Below, one piece after another: positions 55,432 through 64,000 of a DNA stretch of 64,000 bases. A program made the position numbers and the translations under genes. Source of the DNA: Ciona savignyi. Its lineage: Eukaryota > Chordata > Ascidiacea > Phlebobranchia > Cionidae. Below the pieces are notes generated by a model. That model had not been told where the DNA came from. It made no database searches and was given only the letters and a program-made list of their open reading frames with translations. The DNA lies in contig CH003429.1 in assembly GCA_000149265.1 (NCBI GenBank), positions 3,582 to 67,581 on the forward strand, given 5' to 3'. Every line of letters starts with the position of its first letter. Positions within the stretch are counted from its first letter, which is position 1.

Positions 55432-55952
55432 GGTTGGCCAGCGGCCTCCAATAGGTAATATCGACAAGGTTAATGAAATTGTTTTAAATAAACAGCTTAA
55501 TATAGAAAAGTATACAGGCTGTTAGTGATATGGATATCAACTGAAAGTTTTATTAACCTTACTATTAAAGTGACCTAGGTTGCTAAAAAAACAGTCATCT
55601 TTATATTAAAACTGTGGAATGAACGGTTGCTGACAACCATACAAAAATTTAAGAACTAGATTGTTCAAGCACGGAACATGATATCTCACTTTACCAGCTG
55701 TTCGTGCCCCGAAGGACACCTCGCCATGCGTAAACTGTGGTCAGGTTGTAGATCGAACTCGGCACCTGTCTGACTTTGATTGAAATTAAATCATGATTAA
55801 AGATATTTTCCCAATTCGTCAAAATTTAAAATGTTTGGATTGGAAATTGTTTCTAGATTTAGAGGTTATTGTGCCATCCACAGCACATCGAAAACATAAT
55901 GCTTGTTATGATAAAATAATAACAACAGGGCATGCACGTCTCATACTCTCAT

Positions 55953-56137
55953 GTCTCTTTTTTCGTGGACTATTTGTCAGATTTTCGCTTAGCAGCTGTT
56001 TTGATAACTTTATTTGCCAATACCAAGTCTGTATTTCATTGAGTGAAACACTAATTCTAACCAAAAGAAGAGCAAATGTTTGATTTGGATCACGAGCTTT
56101 CCCGCGAAAAAAACTAACAAATAGTCCACGAAAAGAC
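55953..56137. mobile_element. MITE-like element, 185 bases
   Basis: Inverted ends: CTTTTTTCGTGGACTATTTG at the left and CAAATAGTCCACGAAAAGAC at the right, about 20 matching bases. No coding. In the spacer upstream of TACC. Confidence 0.7.
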
Positions 56138-56379
56138 CTAACTACCTCTATACAAAGACGCCCGAGAATGGGTAGTATATATATATAATATGCTTTATTC
56201 CCGTGGTTGGAAAAACACAAGGGACATTATTATACAAGCAATTATCGGTATACCTTATGATTACCGTAGGTTGTAACCGCCATTTTATTTTCATGATTAA
56301 CCAAAGCATTGGAGGCTACGTGTTCAAGGCGCTTGTACTGTTTCTACTGCTTGCTAAAGTGTATGGCGTTTGTACAGTT

Positions 56380-56477
56380 TTCTGGCCAAATGGTTAGCGC
56401 GACCGATATATATATATATACCTATCTATACAAAAACGGTCGACCCAACCTGGTTTCGAAACTTGGCTCAGTAAAAA
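56380..56477 (+). repeat. tRNA-like repeat, second family, copy 3
   Basis: TGGCCAAATGGTTAGCGCGA, an (AT)n stretch, CTATACAAAAACGGTC, then CCTGGTTTCGAAACTTGGC. Confidence 0.65.
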
Positions 56478-56479
56478 AA

Positions 56480-58017
56480 AGGTATGAAAAAAGTGAACGA
56501 CGTTCGCTCTACCGGCAACTGCAGAGCGACTGTGATTGCATGTGTAGGGGATTTTGTTCGTGAATTTATGATTGTATTATGTGACAGAGGGTTATGGACA
56601 AACTACAGCATTCATCATTGAACCGCTTAATAAAAGCATGGTTAGGAACCTTGTTTGATAACCAATGACCTATACCTACATCAGTGGTGGTATACGACCA
56701 ATATCTCTTCAATGTGTCACCCCGAATCAGAAAAACGTAGATCTATCTAAGCGCTCAAACAGCTGACGTCATTTTTTAGATATTTTTGTTTTAGAGAAGA
56801 TGATCAGGTCATCACGATAACATTTCGATTTTAGATTGAAAAAATGTATTCATTAAGTTCCAAAATTCCCCAGTCAAACCTTTACCCAAAAAGACAGAAA
56901 CGCAAATGCTGATAGTCCTGATTGTACTAAAACCAAGAAAACGTTTCTAATCTGAAGATTGCCTTATTCTATGCACTGCGACGAAACATGATTATTTCTA
57001 ATATATATGACTTGTATTCTCTGTGGTTAATCCGGCCCGGTGTTGAAACAGTTGCACCTGCCATCATGCAAGTCACGCTTACTCTGACGTCCAAAAATTC
57101 CCAGGGGGATTCCCTAGAATTGGTAATTACCATTGAACTTTATAGGTTTGTTCCTATTTCGTGAGTACAGCAACTAACAAGGCACTTCAAATTTGAATGA
57201 ATTTGTTGGAACGCTAATAAATACCCTCAAATTTGATGGTGTACGACCTGGAATTATCGATTCAGGTGTAAACGTTAGGAATCAGCAAATTAAGATGTTA
57301 TTAAATATGAAATGCAGTCGAATTAAACGATTAGTGACAGTGTGTAAGATAAAATCAAAAGGTAACATACACCTGTATTCGCGCGCCAATTACCATGGAC
57401 AAACGACGTGGACATGAACTTTTGTTTCAGGAAATCTGTGTGTTGGAATCGGAAGATGCGAACAACAAATATGAACGAGCAGGCACACAACAGTAACTTT
57501 ATTTGGAATGTTGCTACACGGATTGTCACAAGAGTCACGTGGGTGAAAATACGAGGTTACTCTAGGTCATATTTATTCCGGACATTGTTTATTCGCGTTA
57601 ACGTAGGACTTGTGGTCACAGTCATGTTGTTGGAGCAATTGCAGTGATTCATTTATTTCGTGAGTGGGATACATGGCTTTATTAACAGGTATCATAATAA
57701 ACCACATGTCGACAGTAAGTGTGTGCAAGTCTAGCACCAGCACTCAATATTTATTATTATTTAGTTTAAGCCTAGTGGCGCAGTTGAATAACCGAGCCAC
57801 TGATGTGCTATCTGCGTGGAGCTATTGTATCGTCCTCCACACATATGGGTTGGAACAACGGTGATGAGCTTGTTGATATCTGAAATGATTATTATAAAGG
57901 ATTATATGTTCTTGTTGTAATGATATTTATCATTATGTTTAGATTATCTGATTATTAAAGTTTTATGTAAAGTTAAATAATAATTACGACAAGTAATTAT
58001 TATGCAGCGTTTGATTC
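56480..58017. other. Spacer without recognised gene
   Basis: Open frames up to about 80 codons on the plus strand lack family resemblance, splice support and codon regularity. Probably contains the upstream region of TACC, but no promoter element stands out. Confidence 0.5.
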
Positions 58018-58077
58018 TTAACTTGTGTGACGTCACAATCAATCGCGAGTATAAGCGCTGTTTCGCGAACAACTATC
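58018..58077 (+). promoter_or_regulatory. Conserved 5' flank of 5S rRNA copy 2
   Basis: Counterpart of the flank at 33340-33399. It has a perfect TGACGTCA palindrome and TATAAGCGC at about -25. Invertebrate 5S genes often need such upstream TATA-like elements; function here is inferred from conservation between the two copies. Confidence 0.7.
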
Positions 58078-58195
58078 GCCTACGACCATACCACGTTGAG
58101 AACACCCCATCTCGTCCGATCTGGGAAGTTAAGCAACGTCGGGCCCGGTTAGTACTTGGATGGGTGACCGCCTGGGAATACCGGGTGTTGTAGGC
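58078..58195 (+). rRNA. 5S rRNA: 5S ribosomal RNA gene, copy 2
   Basis: Identical to the copy at 33.4 kb except for one base (GAGAACACC for GAGTACACC). It has the same internal control region, the same TATAAGCGC about 25 bases upstream, a TGACGTCA element, and the same downstream ATTTTCTTATT terminator and small hairpin. It lies in the spacer between the TACC and NFU1-like genes. Confidence 0.97.
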
Positions 58196-58224
58196 ATTTT
58201 CTTATTGCTGATCCGCAATCGAGA
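58196..58224 (+). terminator. 5S copy 2 terminator and conserved 3' hairpin
   Basis: ATTTTCTT and the same ATTGCTGATCCGCAAT inverted repeat as after copy 1; sequence similarity ends shortly after. Confidence 0.65.
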
Positions 58225-59433
58225 TTCAACGATTTAATATTTTATGATTCCAATATATAACGTTTCTTCTTTTAAGTACTAAACATTTTATCACACATTT
58301 AAAAAGAGAAAATTCTTACAATTCGTGCGGTAAAACGCCGTTTAAAGTTATTCTGTGTTCCTTCGACCATAATAATAATAATGTGTAAACTATCACAAAC
58401 TACACAGCAAATTTCAACATCATAATTCGGCTCTTTGGCAACAGTATAAGGCAACGCCTAGCGCCGTGGTTCACTTAACCGATTGGCGAATTTATTGAAA
58501 ACATATTATATTGCGTTTTAAATCTGCGATGGCCGAGTTTAATTTGGAGATTTTGTCACGTAACACACGTAGCATGTAATAGTTTCGCATTCATGGTTTA
58601 ATTCCAATCCCCGATATGAGGCTACGAGAAACGTCGTGATAATCTGCTCATTTAGAACGGAGGGTTGGATTAGGTCGATGTGCGCGATCGATCTGAATTG
58701 AAGTGGACCCGCGGGAATCTCTAATCTCGCGTTTCATCCATTCCGCTGATTCACCGCGATTGATGACTGGGCTGGGAGCATTTGCATACTACTTGGTTGA
58801 AGCAATGTGAAGTGGTTTGTTCATGTGCACAGTTATACAACTCATGCCTACAGTCGAGTTTCTGCAGCTATTACATTGTGTGGATAAATAAATTTGACTT
58901 TTAATTTGGAAGACCAATTAAATATTACTGGGTTAAACTATGTAATAGTTTGATAATCTGACATGTCTTTTAATTTGGAAAATCGATTAGATACCAATGG
59001 GTTGGAAAAATATGATGTGATTCTCATTTGCAACGTAATACACATCATGCCCTCTTGAATAGTTGGAGCTGTAATTACGATTTTCCGCGGGAATTACAAT
59101 TTCCTATGCTAATCGCTGATGTACTTATATCAACGAAGCGGACCAACGAATATTTGGAGGGGAAATTACGATTTGGTCTTGGCGCGGAAAGAATTTTCTC
59201 GAAAAGAGTGTGCTGTGATGGCGAATTTTACCTGTATTTGCCGTACAACTGTTATCGCATTTGTGTAAACTTTGTTATAGTAATCATGCAACGACATTCA
59301 ACTAATGTTAAAACAGCTTTATCTGCTCGACATAGTCGATATCAAACCGGTCGATTTAATTGTTACGCGTCACAAATGAGCAAACGCGTTGTAACAGGTA
59401 ACAATGAAATCGCTCAAAGAACAATAGGATCAC
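58225..59433. other. Spacer downstream of the NFU1-like gene
   Basis: Contains a reversed repeat unit (58.85-59.0 kb). A 155-codon plus-strand frame (59028-59495) overlaps the last NFU1-like exon and looks incidental. The 3' end of the NFU1-like transcript should lie here, but no clear poly(A) signal was found. Confidence 0.5.
58845..59000 (-). repeat. AGCAACTCGACTG-family repeat, reverse orientation
   Basis: The plus strand reads CTCATGCCTACAGTCGAGTT, GCTATTACATTGTGTGGATA and AATTTGGAAGACCAATTAAA, the reverse complement of the 137-base unit. Confidence 0.65.
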
Positions 59434-62400
59434 CTGTTGAACATCCCGCACACACGGAAGATGATATTGTAGTAACAGCAAGGCGGCTGATATGACAGCG
59501 TTCGTCGCTTTTTGGTTGAATAAGCACGTACCGAGTAGAAGTACATACACAGTACCTGCGTCGCCCTTGTAATCCTGCATAATGTTCATATGAGGAAATA
59601 TAAAAACAGCCGTCGTTATTTTTAATAATGATATGCAACCAAATGTGTTCGTATGTATCTTGAACTTGTCGCAGTCTTAATATTGAAAGTTATTTTACCC
59701 AGAGTTGTTTTAATCTTTTTTAAACTTGTCGTCTTCTGATACTAATCAACTGGAATTCACCTAGGAAAGGTGAATCATCGCGGGACAACACGAGTCACTA
59801 TGACGTAATTACCTTAAATATGACGTCACCACCCTCATCTTGCACCGTCGGTCGTATTCTGGAATTGATGAGGTCATCAATTATAGCCTCTACGTCATCA
59901 AGGTAGCCGAACGTGACGCATTCCCCTGTTACGTCACAATATTGATTATGCAATAAAGGAGATCATGGTGGCGCGGAACAAAGAAACTAATTTATGGGAA
60001 AAGTGAAATGAAACTCGGGTATATTGATCATCGTTTGTTCTGCGCAGCTCGGAGTCCCACAGGAGACAACAATAATAAAATATCCACTGCTTTAAAATAA
60101 CCAAACATTGAAGGAAACCACAATTTACTGTGTTTTTAACTGTGTTTTTATAGATAAAACTGTGTTTTTATAGATAAAACTGTGTTTTTATAGATAAAAC
60201 TGTGTTTTTATAGATAAAACTGTGTTTTTATAGATAAAACTGTGTTTTTATAGATAAAACTGTGTTTTTATAGATAAAACTGTGTTTTTATAGATAAAAC
60301 TGTGTTTTTATAGATAAATTACGATTTGGGTTTCGCTTAGAAACGAGGAGAGTTTAATATTTTATAAACGCATATCGGCATTCCTGGTCACTTGATACGC
60401 TGATTTCCGACATTAAATATTTATTTAAAACATGAATCGTCGTTCGTTGTTATGATGATATGATAAATAATATCGGCGGTGTGTTTTATACGGGGAAGCA
60501 AACGAGTTAAGTATTCATAGTGTGGGCTTTGAAAGTTGGTATTATGAGCCGCAGTGTGTGCGGTTGAAAGCCTATGATGAATAAACTATGTCAACCATCC
60601 ACAACATTTACTGTAATAGCTTCAGCAAAGCTACTTTAGATTAAACTTGATTTCACATCTGGCGACATGATCCAGGGGACAAGGACCGGAATAACGATCC
60701 AGGGTAAATCTGTAACACTTCTATGGTTCGCGTATATGACCTGTAGTTTACGCCCAATGCGCGAACACGTGATAACACTAATTAGTTCACACTAAAACGG
60801 AAGCACGGCGCACGCTAATAATCAGAGGCACAACGGAGGAATTAGACTGTCACAAATGGAGTAAATTCAAATAGGTCAAACAAAAGCATCAAATATCACA
60901 AAACAATAGCTCCAGAGAACTTAACAACGACATTCTTGCTTTTCCTCTGTCAAACGGAAAACGCTGGCTTTGTAAAACACCAGTTACCCTTTCACTTCTC
61001 GCCAGGGGAAGCAATTGAAGAGTGTTGTTTATAATTAGGACGTTCTTTTAATTTACATCAATCCATTAATCGAGTGAGTACAAGGGAAGTCCAGTAAGTG
61101 CATTTGCTAATGATTAGTTTCGTTAAACAACTTCGTAACTTTTTGACAGTGATTCAGAATGGGCTTACCTGTCGAGTGCGTAATATAACAAAAATAACTA
61201 TTACCTTAAGATTACTTATAATAAAAAAAATTAAAATATTCTTAATAAAGAAATTCCAACTGACCATTGTCCTTGTGTCGATGCTTGCACTTTGCGAGGT
61301 GGTGGGTGGTGGGGGGTAGTTTGGTGGAGAAGAAGTGGATGAGTGTCGCGAGGATACGGGGTTTGATGGAAGTCCAATCCAGGGATGGGGGATCGTCCGA
61401 TTTCTGCAACATTAGAAATCAAAAGTGGAATCAAAAAAATTATGTTCAAAACTATTTTATAAAAGAATAACAGACAAAAAAAGAATACGAGACATTGTGT
61501 TAAACTGGTGTTTTGGTGACAATTTATTTTTATTCCATAAAAAAAAACATGCAATAAAACTCACTATACACATTAATAATTAGAACTGGCAGCATCTGCT
61601 GCATGTGATCAATTATAAGTTGATTTTGCAGCCAAAGTCACCACATATTTCATGTGCTCTCATATGAGTCTGGCCATGCTTGCTTTAATTAGATTATTTC
61701 AGTCCAATATCAATTAGTATTATCATATTAAACATTGGAAAACTAATTTGTTTTAAGAAGGTTGAAGCTATTTTAATCAATTCAACAATATTGCTAGCTC
61801 ATGTGCAGACATATAATATAGGAGAGAGTAAAACAGCAATAAAATTTAATCCCTAGACACAAACATGAGTTTAAAAGTTTAAAATTCATGTTTTATTTAA
61901 AAAGAAGACAAAGTAGCTGCAGAATAAAATATTAATCGTGCACCTCTATGTGTACATGGCCGGGAAATAACGTGACGCTTGCCACTCCAGTGATATTCAG
62001 CAGCTGCCTGCAACAACAACATTGAAACATTCCGGATCAATATCGTCGATTTATCTCGCAACATTAAACAAAGTGACTATCAAAATTAAAATCAATTCCA
62101 CGGCCAGTCTGCTTTCAGCTACAACAAACTAAGTTCAATGGGTATCTATAAATAAACAAGCTAATGGAACTGTTAGTTATTCAGCTAGAAATGTGAGATA
62201 CAATTTTTCTTCCCAATTTGATACTAATAAGATTTTGTATATTTACATTGACAATTGACATGCATATTTTGTTGTTTCTTTAATAATGCTAATGATTTCA
62301 ATATTGGGAACAAAGCAATTAAAAAAAAACTAATCAACTATTAATTATGATAACTCCTGTTAGACTAGATTTGTTATATCACATATGGCTTACCTAACCA

Positions 62401-63905
62401 CACTATTTATATTTTTACACTTGGTATAAAAATTGATCTTGAGTTACAAAGTGGTTAAAAAAACACGGATATTAAAACACTGTTTGTATATTCTTGTGAT
62501 ATATTCTTTTGTTAAAATCACAGTTAAAACAAACATAAGTTTTGGTGTGTACCTTCTCTGTGCAATTTTGAATTTTGTTTTAAATATTAACTTGGTTAGC
62601 ATTTTTGGTATAACTTTGTAAGACCAACATTTACCAACATCTTAAAATAAATTTATTCGTTATGTTGGCTGCTATGTTAGAATAAAAGTTCTTAAAGTTT
62701 TAATACAATTACTTTATGGCAATTTTGCGTCAACAATGATTCTTTTGAGCATTTGACATAAAATGAAAAAATGGACAAAAAAACTACAGTATGTGTTGTG
62801 TGCCTCATTCAAAAAGCAACCAAAATAATCCATAGCCTCATTAGCTAATGTTCGTGGATCATTAGTTCCCAAACATACACAACCCATCCACACCACACTA
62901 TCCTCGTACCTGACGAGTGGTGAGTGGTGGCAGGGGTGTTGGGAGGAATATTTCATCTTCTGCTCCCCTCGGAGCACAGGACATCCGGGGTGGAAGATCA
63001 TTCCTCGTCCCTGCTCTGTCTCCATCGTGTGGATGTTTATGCTTGGTGCTGAACACGGGTACAAATTATTTCCCAACATCGACACACATTGACAGTATTA
63101 TTGCTACATATATTATAAGACATCAATATTATTGAAGGAAAGCACTTCCATGTGCTATACAAGTCAACAACTTCTTATCTTGGTTTAAAATTGAAATTCA
63201 TAAAAGTTTATGAAAATTTAATTTTAAAGACAAGATTTAAATATATTCGGCATGATTTGGAATGCAAAATCAACATTTTTACAAGAAGTATTTAAATATA
63301 AAGTTTCTGTGGTTTAAGATCAGTGGCAACTATAAATTGGACCACATAAGTATCTACAACATCATATTCATGCAGACTCATACAACATATGGTGAGGTTG
63401 GCATTTACAAGTGCAGTGTTATCATCAAATGCTGACAAATAAATTACAATAAAATGAGGTGAAGTGATGTTAAACATTTCTCATATAATTCTGCAATAAT
63501 TATTTCTAAACTCAATGTTTACTGATAACTACATTCTTAGACACCAGAAAACAACACATGTGGACTTGTATTTAACTATCATCTCAAAACAAGGTTTAAT
63601 ATAGAAGAAAACAACACATGTGGACTTGTATTTATTATTTAACTATCATCTCAAAACAAGGTTTAATATAGAAGAAAACACATACCGGTACATGCATATA
63701 CAAGCAACATCAATGTTCTAGCATAACTCCACCATTTTTAACGACCACAAGTCCTGGTCTGGCAACCATTATATTCCTGCCTAGCATGCTATGCAGTGAA
63801 GGTTGCTGGTGCAACAACATTTGGTAGTTGTGGTCAATTTGGTGCAACTCTGGTTCATTAGACACCACACAATTTGATTGTTGGTTGGATTGTAAAAGGG
63901 CAACA
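59434..63905 (-). CDS. NFU1-like iron-sulfur cluster scaffold with degenerate CxxC motif
   Basis: NFU1 delivers 4Fe-4S clusters in mitochondria, for example to lipoyl synthase. Exons in order: 63733-63905 (tentative), 62910-63048, 61944-62007, 61265-61403, 59813-59925, 59434-59574. The N-terminal Nfu domain is clear: INIHTMETEQGRGMIFHPG parallels human FIQTQDTPNPNSLKFIPG, SPLVRQLLNITGVASVTLFP parallels [20 protein letters not shown], and LDWTSIKPRILATLIHFFS parallels LDWNLLKPDIYATIMDFFA. The C-terminal Nfu domain follows: LINSRIRPTVQDEGGDVIFK, then VYVLLLGTCLFNQ where human has VQLKLQGSCTSCP, then LLQYHLPCVRDVQQ for MLQFYIPEVEGVEQ. The second cluster cysteine is therefore asparagine. The last exon either stops reading at a donor (59433) or runs on to a stop at 59356. 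Total about 256 codons, close to human NFU1. It is probably a divergent paralogue or decaying copy. Confidence 0.78.
60141..60318 (+). repeat. Minisatellite, nine perfect 20-base units
   Basis: Unit TGTGTTTTTATAGATAAAAC repeated nine times (the last truncated by 2 bases), essentially without differences, in an NFU1-like intron. Confidence 0.97.
63547..63677 (+). repeat. Tandem duplication of about 60 bases
   Basis: GAAAACAACACATGTGGACT through AACAAGGTTTAATATAGAA occurs twice in a row. The second copy has an extra ATTATTT. Confidence 0.9.
63733..63905 (-). CDS. Tentative upstream exon of the NFU1-like gene
   Basis: A 58-codon open stretch follows a good acceptor (TTTGTTTCCAG at 63906). It ends at a GTGGAG donor (63732) in phase 1, the phase needed by the next NFU1-like exon at 63048. 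It reads VALLQSNQQSNC ... SLHSMLGRNIMVARPGLVVV, an unremarkable, somewhat basic sequence where a mitochondrial targeting region would be expected. Without the splice it would end at a TGA a few codons later, so it could instead be the last exon of another gene. The start codon is not identified and may lie beyond 64,000. Confidence 0.45.
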
Positions 63906-64000
63906 CTGGAAACAAAAATATCATTTCAATTAATTATGTCTACTTGTTACATGAGAGTTATTGCAGTAAAATTGATTCATTTAATCATATTCTTACGTGG

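Noticed and set aside
59028-59495. 155-codon plus-strand open frame
   Set aside because: Overlaps the NFU1-like last exon on the other strand; no recognisable domain, no splice or promoter support.

Overview
The window looks like nuclear DNA of an invertebrate chordate, most likely an ascidian of the Ciona type. This is inferred from AT-rich DNA, compact genes with many short GT-AG introns, dispersed single 5S rRNA genes, and abundant tRNA-headed SINEs and short inverted-repeat elements. All protein genes I can support lie on the minus strand; the two 5S rRNA genes lie on the plus strand. Nothing bacterial or viral was recognised.

Region 1 (about 0.2-33.1 kb, possibly to 38.3 kb) holds the first 51 recognisable coding exons, about 2,740 codons, of an axonemal outer-arm dynein heavy chain of the DNAH5/DNAH8 group. 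They run from the N-terminal tail through the linker to AAA1, AAA2 and AAA3. The rest of the motor lies beyond position 1. Two upstream exons (35.36-36.17 kb and 38.13-38.30 kb) both end in phase 0, as the first conserved exon requires, so the gene may have alternative starts. A 5S rRNA gene (33.40 kb) sits on the opposite strand inside the first intron. A 100-N gap (15,541-15,640) cuts the start of one exon.

Region 2 (39.55-55.43 kb) is a complete TACC-family (transforming acidic coiled-coil) gene of 12 coding exons. Its fifth exon is about 8.5 kb long and encodes about 26 copies of a TACC-like SDP motif joined by three interchangeable linker types. One extra base near 44.93 kb breaks the frame as assembled; splice phases on both sides show that the reading continues. 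The last exons encode the coiled-coil TACC domain.

Region 3 (58.08 kb) has a second 5S rRNA gene, differing from the first by one base and sharing both flanks with it. Region 4 (59.4-63.9 kb) holds a divergent NFU1-like iron-sulfur scaffold gene in about six exons. Its usual CxxC cluster-binding motif is reduced to one cysteine.

The introns and spacers carry at least two tRNA-headed repeat families, arrays of a repeat sharing its core with the main SINE, several minisatellites, two hAT-like elements and smaller inverted-repeat elements. Dynein (cilia), TACC (centrosome and spindle) and NFU1 (mitochondrial Fe-S) have no obvious joint pathway. Their neighbourhood looks like ordinary gene order, not an operon.
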